A DNA stretch of 28,960 nucleotides, taken from contig JBQTGY010000138.1 of NCBI GenBank assembly GCA_052390415.1, positions 1 to 28,960 on the forward strand, given 5' to 3'. Made by a program: the position numbers and the translations under genes. The notes under the pieces were generated by a model, which made no database searches, was not told the DNA's origin, and worked only from the letters and a program-made list of their open reading frames with translations. This DNA comes from JANNWF01 sp052390415. Lineage in GTDB: Bacteria; Pseudomonadota; Gammaproteobacteria; Xanthomonadales; Xanthomonadaceae. Shown piece after piece: positions 8,137 through 15,187 of the stretch. How positions within the stretch are numbered: position 1 is the first letter of the stretch; every line of letters begins with the position of its first letter.

Positions 8137-8256
8137 CTAAGTCACCGCTCCGCACCGTGGCCGGCTAATAAGAAGAAGCGGTAGCACCAGCGCGCCCGGC
8201 GAGCGCAGTACCTGCGCGGCGACGAGGGCAATGGCGGTGGCGGCGATCAGCAACAT
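8137..8256 (-). CDS. Branched-chain amino acid leader peptide (attenuation leader)
   Basis: A 39-codon ORF reads MLIAATAIALVAAQVL, then RSPGALVLPLLLISR, then PRCGAVT. Fifteen of 39 residues are Leu, Ile or Val, and the LVLPLLLI run uses CTA, CTT, CTT, CTT and ATT, codons that look scarce in the GC-rich neighbours. The stop is 33 bases before the terminator stem. Ribosome stalling in the run would leave CGGTGCGG (8157-8150) free or masked depending on charged tRNA supply, deciding between antiterminator and terminator. This matches the logic of IlvL in enterobacteria, including a PxCGA tail like IlvL's PPCGA. No strong Shine-Dalgarno is visible. A GTG eight codons upstream (8280) is an alternative start. 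Confidence 0.85.
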   Translation of the reverse strand: MLLIAATAIALVAAQVLRSPGALVLPLLLISRPRCGAVT

Positions 8257-8266
8257 GTGGCCGATG

Positions 8267-8293
8267 CTGCTATGCAACACAAGGGCTTGTCAA
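8267..8293 (-). promoter_or_regulatory. Candidate ilv operon promoter
   Basis: TTGACA, a perfect -35 hexamer, lies at 8293-8288 on the minus strand just upstream of the leader ORF. The best -10 candidate in reach is poor (TAGCAG, 8272-8267, 15-base spacer). If correct, transcription would start within a few bases of the leader ATG, giving a nearly leaderless leader peptide. The weak -10 keeps confidence low. Confidence 0.4.
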
Positions 8294-8430
8294 CCCCCAA
8301 TTTTCGAGCCTGTTACGGGTAGGGATCGGGGCGGCAGAAAACCCGATGGATTTCCATCCACGCCTGCGGCGATTCCTGGATGCGGCAGTTTGAAACGCGA
8401 ACGCCTGAGGACACCGCGTGGACATACATC

Positions 8431-8612
8431 CCGCCCTCGGCATGAACAAACCCGAGCGCTACCGCTACGAACTCATCGAAGCCATCGCCGCCGACTCACT
8501 CAAGATTCGCGAGAGCGTCGGCGCGGGTTGCAAGGTCGATCTGGACGGACTGAACAGCCGCATCGAATGGGAGCGGGTGGGGCCGACTGAGCTGTTGCTG
8601 TATGTGCCGTAT
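8431..8612 (+). pseudogene. 3' fragment of the exported-protein gene at 9697 (direct repeat copy 1)
   Basis: These 182 bases match 10217-10398 with about seven differences, an offset of 1786. They encode ALGMNKPERYRYELIEAI and onward to ELLLYVPY, the C-terminal quarter of the protein at 9697-10437, but no 5' part of that gene precedes them. A GTG at 8418 keeps a frame open to 8663, with a tail unrelated to the intact copy. I read this as a gene remnant left by duplication or deletion, not as an independent gene. Confidence 0.8.
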
Positions 8613-8794
8613 ATAGCCACATTCTGCCCTCGATCCTGGTTGAGCAAGATGGCAGGCGCGTGATGCCTGCGCTTTGCCCGTTGGCATGTACCAGGAATTT
8701 TGCTGTGCAAGCCCGAGGACCAGCAGACATACGTGCGCTTGGCACTGCAGGCCTACCACGACGAATGTTCGCGGCGATTGCACTTGTTACACCG

Positions 8795-8816
8795 AATGTA
8801 GCAACATAACTACATT
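8795..8816. promoter_or_regulatory. Candidate operator of the phd-vapC module
   Basis: AATGTAG (8795-8801) and CTACATT (8810-8816) form a perfect 7-bp inverted repeat with an eight-base spacer, ending 19 bases before the antitoxin ATG. Phd/YefM-type antitoxins usually repress their own promoter by binding such palindromes, so this is the likely autoregulatory site. Confidence 0.5.
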
Positions 8817-8835
8817 GAACCTGTCGAGGTGCGCG

Positions 8836-9090
8836 ATGACCATCACCACATTCTCAAGCCGTCAGTTCAATCAGGACGCCAGCAAGGCCAAGAACGCCGC
8901 CAAGGACGGCCCGGTCTACATCACTGACCGCGGTCGTCCAGCGCACGTTCTGCTGACCATCGAGGCTTATCAGAAGCTGACGGGTGGTGCGACCAACATC
9001 GTCGATTTGCTCGCCATGCCGGGCGCTGAAACGATCGAGTTCGAAGCGCCACGCGCAAGCATCCGGACCCGCCCTGCCGACCTGTCCTGA
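8836..9090 (+). CDS. Phd/YefM-family antitoxin
   Basis: The 84-residue protein begins TITTFSSRQFNQDASKAKNAAK and contains GPVYITDRGRPAHVLLTIEAYQKL, the typical Phd/YefM N-terminal DNA-binding fold. The variable C-terminal third (about 55-84) would wrap the toxin. It is expected to neutralise the PIN toxin encoded immediately downstream and to repress the operon. The ATG at 8836 has GAGG seven bases upstream, which rules out the longer upstream frame. Its TGA stop shares one base with the toxin ATG. A palindrome at 8795-8816 fits an autoregulatory operator. Confidence 0.9.
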   Translation: MTITTFSSRQFNQDASKAKNAAKDGPVYITDRGRPAHVLLTIEAYQKLTGGATNIVDLLAMPGAETIEFEAPRASIRTRPADLS

Positions 9091-9518
9091 TGTTCCTTCT
9101 GGATACCAACGTGGTCTCGGAATTGCGCAAAGCCAAGGCTGGCCGCGCCGACCATTGGGTGACGACTTGGGCCGCTGGCGTTGAACCGGCAAGCCTGTTC
9201 GTATCTGCAATCACGATTCTGGAGCTGGAGACCGGTGTGTTGCTGGTGGAGCGGCGCGATCCCGCACAGGGCGAAGTGCTGCGGACCTGGCTCGAGAGGC
9301 AGGTGCTGCCGGCCTTCGCTGGTCGAGTGCTTGCCGTGGATCTCGCCATCGCGCAACGCTGCGCCAGGCTCCATGTGCCCCATCCCCGCGCCGAGCGTGA
9401 CGCGCTTACCGCAGCCACAGCATTGGTGCACGGCCTGACCGTGGTAACCCGCAATGTTGCCGATATCGAGCCCACCGGCGTGGCCATCCTCAACCCATGG
9501 CACCAAGCGTCCCACTAG
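9090..9518 (+). CDS. vapC: PIN-domain toxin, VapC/FitB type
   Basis: This is a predicted Mg2+-dependent ribonuclease toxin paired with the Phd-like antitoxin. The 142-residue protein has the PIN acidic residues: Asp5 in MFLLDTNVVSELRK, Glu45 in ITILELETG, Asp104 in AERDALTAATAL, and Asp125 in the TRNVADIE strand. The C-terminal GVAILNPW is characteristic of the FitB-like branch. It starts in TGATG overlap with the antitoxin stop, so synthesis is coupled. The target RNA cannot be read from sequence. The module sits between the two copies of a 182-bp direct repeat, suggesting it arrived or was duplicated by recombination. Confidence 0.92.
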   Translation: MFLLDTNVVSELRKAKAGRADHWVTTWAAGVEPASLFVSAITILELETGVLLVERRDPAQGEVLRTWLERQVLPAFAGRVLAVDLAIAQRCARLHVPHPRAERDALTAATALVHGLTVVTRNVADIEPTGVAILNPWHQASH

Positions 9519-9569
9519 GTTGGCGACACAGCTCAATAATCGCGACCCACGCCCGCGCTTTGCTTCCTT

Positions 9570-9600
9570 CAACCCTTGGGAGAGGGGCCGGGGGTGAGGG
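9570..9600. repeat. GGGAGAGGGGCCGGGGGTGAGGGG intergenic repeat
   Basis: The stretch TTGGGAGAGGGGCCGG followed by GGGTGAGGGGC is a purine-rich sequence that I recognise as a dispersed intergenic repeat of proteobacterial genomes. Only one copy is visible here. The 178-base gap between vapC and the next gene contains nothing else recognisable. Confidence 0.4.
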
Positions 9601-9696
9601 GCCGGCCTCGCGCAGACTGGCTGCCCTTGACGCCCACCCCCACCTGCACGACTCTACAAGCCACATCCGGGAGGATGTTCAATCTGGGGACAGCCG

Positions 9697-10437
9697 ATGC
9701 CGCCACGCCGCGCACTCGCCGCGATAGCCACGTCGGCACTGCTAGCCGCCACTGCGCTGCTCCCCAACGCTGTCGCCAACGAAGGCTCGACGCTCGACAG
9801 CATCGAAGTCACCGGCGCGCGCATCAGCTACCGCGACCTGCTCGACACACCGGCCATCTCGATCACCAAGCGCGGCGACTACCTGTCGCAGACCATCACC
9901 CTGGTCAACGACACCCGCGACGAAGCCGGCCGCCGCCGCGAGATCAAGTCCACCATCGAAAAGATCATCGCCCGTGCAGGCAACACCTACACCCTGCAGC
10001 ACGGCGACACCTATCCCATCACCCTCAGCCGCGCCAACGCCGAGGTCGAATTGCAGGACGACAGCAAACGCCCCGACGTCAGCCGCGTCGAACTGCAGGT
10101 AAAGCTCACCTTGAGCGACACCACCACCGACGGCACCGCCCAGATCCGCAGTCTGCGCCAGTTCATCGAAGACACCCCCAAGATCGGCCGCACCGAAATC
10201 GACTTAAGCGACGACACCGCCCTCGGCATGAACAAACCCGAGCGCTACCGCTACGAACTCATCGAAGCCATCGCCGCCGACTCACTCAAGATTCGCGAAA
10301 GCATCGGCGCCGGCTGCAAGGTCGATCTGGACGGACTGAACAGCCGCATCGAATGGGAGCGGGTGGGGCCGATTGAGCTGTTGTTGTATGTGCCTTATAC
10401 GATGGTCGTTAGGGGGTGTGCGGGGGTAAACCACTGA
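9697..10437 (+). CDS. Exported protein of unknown function
   Basis: The product is 246 residues with an N-terminal signal peptide (basic start MPPRRALAA, hydrophobic run to about residue 22, likely cleavage after AVAN, about 28). The mature part begins STLDSIEVTGARISYRDLLD and has alternating beta-rich and charged segments with no motif I can assign. The IEVTGARISY strand resembles the start of SIMPL-like or other periplasmic beta proteins, but this is weak. The last quarter is duplicated at 8431-8612. The two copies diverge right after YVPY, so one or both C-termini may be altered. The final residues TMVVRGCAGVNH may not be native. The gene is complete as an ORF; its function is unknown. Confidence 0.75.
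   Translation: MPPRRALAAIATSALLAATALLPNAVANEGSTLDSIEVTGARISYRDLLDTPAISITKRGDYLSQTITLVNDTRDEAGRRREIKSTIEKIIARAGNTYTLQHGDTYPITLSRANAEVELQDDSKRPDVSRVELQVKLTLSDTTTDGTAQIRSLRQFIEDTPKIGRTEIDLSDDTALGMNKPERYRYELIEAIAADSLKIRESIGAGCKVDLDGLNSRIEWERVGPIELLLYVPYTMVVRGCAGVNH
10217..10398 (+). repeat. Direct repeat copy 2 (pairs with 8431-8612)
   Basis: This is the second copy of the 182-base direct repeat, about 96% identical, lying at the 3' end of the exported-protein gene. The two copies bracket the antitoxin-toxin pair and the 5' part of that gene. Confidence 0.9.
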
Positions 10438-10847
10438 TACTGTTGAAGACTTCGGCGACGATCAAATCGAGTCCGCCTCTGATCGTCAGTTGAGTCGGCT
10501 CGCTCATCGACCGGCTAGCCATCCGAAAACAGAATGAGGCGTTGGGTCGGCAGTCCACCCGTATGCGGCAATTTCTTGCCAATGACTCTGGGTGCCGCGC
10601 TATCCGGAAAAGCTTGCTCAAGGGTGCGAACTTTGGCTCGGTGGTGACACTAACTGGATGAGAATGAAGATACTGCCGCAGGCGGGATGCTGAGGAGGGC
10701 TATCAGAACTGGCCTCGACCTTGGCCTGATTACTGGTAAACAGCCGACTTTGCGTGACTTCGGCAGACTATCAAATGAGCGGTTCGGGAAAATGCCTTAT
10801 GTGCACACAATATAATTTTGCAGAAAATAATAACAAGGGGTAGGTGA
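10438..10847. other. Intergenic region ahead of the ATPase gene, no gene seen
   Basis: About 410 bases with no ORF I can support. Composition shifts from GC-rich to AT-rich toward the right end, the left boundary of the AT-rich ATPase segment. TATAAT at 10811-10816 is a consensus -10 hexamer ahead of the ATPase gene. I find no good -35 at the proper distance, and no integrase, att-like repeat or tRNA that would explain an insertion. Confidence 0.5.
10811..10816 (+). promoter_or_regulatory. Candidate -10 element of the ATPase gene
   Basis: A consensus TATAAT lies 31 bases before the ATG at 10848, in the AT-rich upstream DNA. No convincing -35 is seen 16-18 bases upstream. AAGGGG, a good ribosome binding site, follows about eight bases before the ATG. 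Confidence 0.45.
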
Positions 10848-12086
10848 ATGACTGCTGGAAACTTCGGACTGGACAATGAACTGAAGATCAAGAAAAGTGG
10901 AGTGAGAAAGATATTTACGCCCCATTCACCTGTTAATGACATAGAGCATTTTTTTGGGCGAGAGGACGAGGCTTCTCGGTTCGTTAGTGTTATCAACACA
11001 CCAGGACAGCATGTACTGGTTTATGGGGACCGTGGCGTTGGAAAGACTTCGCTGTCAGTTACTACATGCAAAATCTTGCTTCATCAAATAATGAGAGGCG
11101 GCCGATACATTGAAAAGCGCTGTGATTCTCAGGATGACTTTCAGTCAATTGTTAGGAAGGCCTTCGATACGTTGGGTATTGAATATTCAACAAAGGAGCT
11201 CTCGAGCACCACGTCTCGTGGGGGTGATGCCTCGTTGGCAATCGCGTTCGCAAAGGCGGGATTACAGTCGAAAACTGAGAGTCGGATCACGAAAAGTCTA
11301 ATCGTCTCACTTGATTCCCCGTCTTGGGTGGCTGATCAATTAAGACATAAATCAGGAATCCTTCTGATTGACGAGGTTGATGCCATCACAGATAATGGTG
11401 ATAAGCAGAAGTTGGCTGAACTGGTTAAATTGTTGAGTGATTATCTTTCTGAATTTAAAGTAGTTATAGTTGGAATAGCAGCGACTGGCGCATCTCTCAC
11501 GGCAGGACACCCTTCGGTGCAGCGTTGCCTGAAGGAGGTATGGCTCAAAAGAATGACTGATGACGATGTGAAAAAGATCATCGTCAACGGCTTCAAGAGG
11601 GCATCGCTAGTTCCGGCCGGTGAGGTTGTTGACAGGATAGTGGACATAAGCGCCGGGCTACCTCACTTTGCTCATCTGATTTGCCTTAAGTGTGCAGAAT
11701 ACTCCATCGTCAATGGTGTCCGTCATATCACAGAAGACGTACTTCGTATCGGATTGAATGAAGCGGTAAAAGACTCTGAGAATGTCCTTAAGGAATCCCA
11801 TGATAAGTGCTTGAAGCGATTCATTAAGCAGAACGAGTACAGAGTCTTATTAATTGGCGCGGCGCATTGCAAGAACGTGGATTTTAAGAGTGATGACATT
11901 CGAGCAAATATCCGTCATCGACTCAAGGTCGACATAGGATCTACGATTATAACTCGGCGACTTAATAACCTTGCAAAAGCAGACGAGTCCGGCTTGCTCG
12001 TAAAGAGCGGAAGGGCCTGTTTTAGGTTTAAGGATCCACGCATGCCTAGCTATTTGAAGATGCTTCCAGAAGAAAGAATTTCATGA
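10848..12086 (+). CDS. ORC/CDC6-like AAA+ ATPase with C-terminal winged helix
   Basis: This 412-residue protein has an N-terminal recruiting segment (FFGREDEASRF, about 35-45), Walker A GDRGVGKTS (60-68), Walker B ILLIDEVDAI (171-180), a sensor-1-like strand VVIVGIAATG (205-214) and a GLPHFAHL helix (270-277) in the sensor-2 region. Residues about 325-405 look like a winged helix, as in archaeal and eukaryotic Orc1/Cdc6 or AAA_16/AAA_22 ATPases. There is no nuclease, transposase or primase domain and no obvious operon partner. The gene is far more AT-rich than its surroundings (19 of 60 bases GC at 11401-11460), which indicates recent transfer. Possible roles are defence, a transposition regulator or a replication-associated ATPase; none is established. 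Confidence 0.8.
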   Translation: MTAGNFGLDNELKIKKSGVRKIFTPHSPVNDIEHFFGREDEASRFVSVINTPGQHVLVYGDRGVGKTSLSVTTCKILLHQIMRGGRYIEKRCDSQDDFQSIVRKAFDTLGIEYSTKELSSTTSRGGDASLAIAFAKAGLQSKTESRITKSLIVSLDSPSWVADQLRHKSGILLIDEVDAITDNGDKQKLAELVKLLSDYLSEFKVVIVGIAATGASLTAGHPSVQRCLKEVWLKRMTDDDVKKIIVNGFKRASLVPAGEVVDRIVDISAGLPHFAHLICLKCAEYSIVNGVRHITEDVLRIGLNEAVKDSENVLKESHDKCLKRFIKQNEYRVLLIGAAHCKNVDFKSDDIRANIRHRLKVDIGSTIITRRLNNLAKADESGLLVKSGRACFRFKDPRMPSYLKMLPEERIS

Positions 12087-12459
12087 GAACTGGAATAAGA
12101 TTTAAGATCCATGAAGCCCGCATTCCGTGGCCGCTCAGGTATTCGGCGAAGGTTAACTATCCCCGAACACGAGAAACAGGGGGCAGAGAGCACTTTCCAT
12201 CCATTGGTGCATCGGAAGTGCACTCTGCCCCTTGATTGGACCCTTGATTGGCGGTCGCATGCTTAACGGCTGATTGCAGGCGACATCTAAAGGAAGCCGG
12301 CCATGAAACCGCGAAAGCGTTGCTCAGTAACAAAATCTGCTGCTCGACCCACGGCTTGCGGTGGTCGTGGCTTTGGTTTGAATCGCGATCAGAAACACCC
12401 ACACTCGCGGCCGCTGCGATCATGGTAGAACGACATCGTCCGATTCTTGAGAGCCGCGC
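12087..12459. other. Intergenic region after the ATPase gene, no gene seen
   Basis: About 370 bases without a supported gene. It holds one strong hairpin (12180-12231) and a nearby short direct repeat, CCCTTGATTGG at 12230-12252. The GC content returns to the local level here, marking the right boundary of the AT-rich segment. Confidence 0.5.
12180..12231. repeat. 16-bp inverted repeat, GGGGCAGAGAGCACTT / AAGTGCACTCTGCCCC
   Basis: Left arm 12180-12195 and right arm 12216-12231 are complementary at 15 of 16 positions around a 20-base loop. The motif GGGnCAGAGTGCACTT resembles sequences I know near REP-associated tyrosine transposase genes in related bacteria. No transposase is present here. 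It could also serve as a terminator for the ATPase gene, though there is no T run. Confidence 0.7.
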
Positions 12460-13002
12460 ATGCAGCGACGAAAGCTAATCAAGGCTGTGGCCTTCGGTGG
12501 CGCAGGGGCGTTGTTGGTGGGTGCTGGCGTCGTTGCTTTTGCGCCCCGACCCGCAGTGGCGGGCTACGCAAGTTTCGCGCAAGTACGTGCACAACTGGAT
12601 ACGTGGCGTGCACTTGGCGGCGCACCTGCAATGGACTCAGGCTGGCCGATCGCACAGGTGTTGGCACACTGCGCGCAAAGCATCGAATATTCGCTACACG
12701 GCTTTCCCGCATTGAAGCCCGCCTGGTTTCGCAGCACGGTTGGTCCAGCAGCGTTTGCGGCATTTGATGTGCGCGGCGCCATGCACCACTCGCTGGTCGA
12801 GCCGATTCCTGGCGCACCGGTATTGGAGGGTGCAAATTGGCCGGAAGCGCTAATGCGACTGGAAGCCGCGATCACCGCATTTGAGCAGCACACCGGTGCG
12901 TTCGAACCGCATTTTGCCTATGGAATGCTGGATCGCGCCGAATACGAACGCGCGCATTTGATGCACTTTTCGCAGCATATGAGTTTGGTACGTGGGAGCT
13001 AG
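12460..13002 (+). CDS. DUF1569-family exported protein (DinB-like fold)
   Basis: The 180-residue product has a twin-arginine-like N-terminus (MQRRKLIKAVAFGG followed by a hydrophobic segment to about residue 28), so it is probably exported. The central SIEYSLHGFP block, preceded by WPIAQVLAHCAQ, and the C-terminal AHLMHFSQHM contribute histidines at 70, 169 and 173, placed as in the DinB-like metal site of DUF1569 proteins. No biochemical role is known to me for this family. It stands alone, downstream of the hairpin-containing gap. ATG 12460 begins the basic signal region; no clear upstream start competes. Confidence 0.75.
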   Translation: MQRRKLIKAVAFGGAGALLVGAGVVAFAPRPAVAGYASFAQVRAQLDTWRALGGAPAMDSGWPIAQVLAHCAQSIEYSLHGFPALKPAWFRSTVGPAAFAAFDVRGAMHHSLVEPIPGAPVLEGANWPEALMRLEAAITAFEQHTGAFEPHFAYGMLDRAEYERAHLMHFSQHMSLVRGS

Positions 13003-13317
13003 GGCGTACTGGCGAGACCGGTGGCCGGAGATTGCGGTCGCATAAGGTGTTGGGCGTGATCGAGGGCACTTCGATGTCGGACCAACGACACCCGCTTTCG
13101 GCAAGCGGTCAACGCGCTTCGACTTTCGGCGTTGTCATCGCTTATCAGGCGATTGGCGTGTCGTGCAACCCGATCTGCCGCTGACTGTCTCCCACCATCC
13201 GAAGCACCGCAATGTCGCAGTGCAACGGAAGCAATCGATGAACAGAGTCGCCGAGAGTTGGGGCGGGCACAGCGGGTTCGCGCGGCTGGGGCGCCCAAGC
13301 GTTGCCGGGAGCGCGGC
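13003..13317. other. Intergenic region, nothing recognised
   Basis: About 315 bases between the DUF1569 gene and the S41 gene. The S41 frame stays open back to 13132, but that stretch encodes an arginine-rich sequence with no family resemblance and ends at a good ribosome binding site for the downstream ATG. No promoter or hairpin stands out. Confidence 0.45.
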
Positions 13318-14403
13318 ATGATGGGCCAACGTTGGGAACGTATCTGCGCGGCGGTCATCGTCCTTGCCCTTATGCCAGCCGCCGCCTTCGGGCAGCCGTC
13401 GCCGCCACCCGACCCGGCTTCGGTCACCCTGAAAGAGGGTGAAAGCCGCGCGGTCGTGCTTTCCCTGGCGGAGGTGCTGCGTGAGCGTTTTGCATTCCGC
13501 GAACGCGGCATCGCCGCAGCGCGCGAGATCGAAGCCCTGGAGAAGCGCGGCACGTTTCGACAGGCCCGCACCGCTGGGGAGCTATTGGCATTGATCGACG
13601 CGCAGATCGCGCCCATCGTCAACGACCGCCATTTCCGCGCCCGCTATATGGGTCCGGAGGTCGTCGCCCAGTTCAGCGAAGCGCCGCCGTCAGCCGAAGA
13701 CGTTGCAGCCTTTCATGAAGAAGTTCGCCTTCGTGGCGGCGAAGTTCCGGAGGTGCGTTGGCTAGCCGGCAATGTGGGTTACCTGCGCATCAACATGTTC
13801 CTCGATGCCGAGCCCAGCAAAGAGAAGCTGGCCGCGGCCATGGGCATGCTTGCCGATTCCGGCGCGCTCATCATCGACGTTCGCGGATCGCCTGGCGGTG
13901 AGCCCGCAGGCGTGGCGAACGTGATCGGTCATCTCGTCAGCGAACGCACCGCTACCGTTCGCACCCAGGATCCCGCTACGCCCTCCGCAAGCCGCACTTT
14001 TCATGCAGAGCCCCGAACGCCGGGTTTCACCAAAAAGCCGGTCTACGTATTGATCGATAAAGGGACTGGCTCGGGTGCTGAGGAGTTTGCCTATGATCTG
14101 CAAGCGATGCGGCGTGCGACGCTGGTGGGCGAAACCACAGCCGGTGCAGCAACGCCCGGCGGCTTTCGTCCGCTGGCCCACGGCTTCGTCGCCTTCATTC
14201 CCATGCAGATTGTTGCCAACACGGTCACCGGGACCAATTGGGAAGGCGTCGGCGTCAGTCCAGATGTCAATGTCGCGGCCGAACAATCGCTGGCACAAGC
14301 ACATCGCCTGGCCTTGGAAACCATCCTGAAAGAGGCAACGGGCATCCGCCGCGCCATTGCGGAAGAGGGCCTGGCCGCGTTGCAGCCTTCGCCGAAGCCA
14401 TAA
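13318..14403 (+). CDS. S41-family peptidase (C-terminal processing / IRBP-like), exported
   Basis: The 361-residue protein has a signal peptide (IVLALMPAAAFG, cleavage near residue 25), an N-terminal helical region, and a tail-specific-protease core. In the core, ALIIDVRGSPGGE (about 183-195) and GTGSGAEEFAYDL (249-261, nucleophile Ser252) match S41 active-site segments. It probably cleaves peptides or proteins in the periplasm. There is no PDZ domain, so it resembles the IRBP-like branch rather than CtpA or Prc. I chose ATG 13318 (13321 is also possible) because GGGAG lies at 13307-13311 and the hydrophobic signal follows. The extra 62 upstream codons are arginine-rich and lack a signal. The substrate is unknown. 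Confidence 0.85.
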   Translation: MMGQRWERICAAVIVLALMPAAAFGQPSPPPDPASVTLKEGESRAVVLSLAEVLRERFAFRERGIAAAREIEALEKRGTFRQARTAGELLALIDAQIAPIVNDRHFRARYMGPEVVAQFSEAPPSAEDVAAFHEEVRLRGGEVPEVRWLAGNVGYLRINMFLDAEPSKEKLAAAMGMLADSGALIIDVRGSPGGEPAGVANVIGHLVSERTATVRTQDPATPSASRTFHAEPRTPGFTKKPVYVLIDKGTGSGAEEFAYDLQAMRRATLVGETTAGAATPGGFRPLAHGFVAFIPMQIVANTVTGTNWEGVGVSPDVNVAAEQSLAQAHRLALETILKEATGIRRAIAEEGLAALQPSPKP

Positions 14404-14420
14404 CGCAGAAAAAGGGGAAG

Positions 14421-14451
14421 GCGGGCATCTAGCCACCATCGCGATGCCCGC
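14421..14451 (+). terminator. Hairpin after the S41 gene
   Basis: GCGGGCATC (14421-14429) and GATGCCCGC (14443-14451) form a perfect 9-bp stem with a 13-base loop, 18 bases after the stop. There is no T run, so it may be a weak or factor-assisted terminator. Confidence 0.5.
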
Positions 14452-14655
14452 TCAGCGCCGAAACGACGAGCGGGGCTATTTCGGCTTACAGTCGGGGCTC
14501 CCCGGCTTACGACAGCACGAGGTCAGCGCCCTGGCCTGTGGGTCTTTCCGAAGTTGCCCGTTCGGACGTAAGGCCGAGTGGCGGGCGCGGGTCCCAGCGC
14601 GCGGTGATCATCTGTGGGATAAGAGGTTTTGTTCAGCCTCTCAGCGGAGCGCCCC

Positions 14656-15102
14656 GTGCCTTTGGAAACATGCAAGCAGCGCTACTCCATCAGTGATTAC
14701 CCCAGCACGGCGGCGACCGGGATCGTGCGCCTTGCGCAGGCGATCCTGAAAGAGTTGGCACCGAAGCTTTCGACGAAGCAATTTGAGCGATCGAGCGCGG
14801 GCGAAGTGCCTTGGGACTACCGCGAGACTGCGCGCTATGGGGACACTACTTGCGGGTTCGTGTATTCGCAGCGTTGCGAAGCCTTCGATACTTCGGCCGG
14901 AAGCAAGGAAACAATCGACATATCGGCCAAAAGCTATGGCCTGCCGGAGGGCCAAGCCTTCGCGGTGAGCTATTTCGTGACCTACAACAGCGCGTCGGGT
15001 GGTTCGCTCGCATTGGAAATCGTTGCGAACAGCGCAAGCGTCGGAGCGGTGGAGACCCAATTGCGCGCGATTTTCAGCGTGCAGCATGTCCGAGGAAATT
15101 AG
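14656..15102 (+). CDS. Hypothetical protein
   Basis: A product of about 148 residues is predicted if translation starts at GTG 14656, which has GGAG six bases upstream. A TTG at 14629 is a weaker alternative that adds nine residues. The sequence has coding character, including a helix TGIVRLAQAILKELAPKL and beta-like GSLALEIVANS. It has cysteines in KQRY-flanking, TTCGF and SQRCEAF contexts. I recognise no domain. There is no clear signal peptide from either start, so the true N-terminus is uncertain. About 250 bases separate it from the S41 gene, with only a hairpin recognisable between. Confidence 0.55.
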   Translation: MPLETCKQRYSISDYPSTAATGIVRLAQAILKELAPKLSTKQFERSSAGEVPWDYRETARYGDTTCGFVYSQRCEAFDTSAGSKETIDISAKSYGLPEGQAFAVSYFVTYNSASGGSLALEIVANSASVGAVETQLRAIFSVQHVRGN

Positions 15103-15187
15103 GCTCACGCCCGCTCATCTCTGAGTTCACCTTCCCCATCAATCGGTGGGACAGAAGCGGTTGATCGCATGCGCAGCCAGCTTGAGG

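Noticed and set aside
8418..8663. An 81-codon ORF starting with GTG, taken as a gene
   Set aside because: It is the duplicated 3' end of the gene at 9697 with an unrelated tail; no proper start region is present.
10848..12086. The ATPase as a plasmid or phage replication initiator
   Set aside because: No iterons, origin-like repeats, partition genes or phage genes lie nearby; the Orc1/Cdc6 likeness is by fold only.
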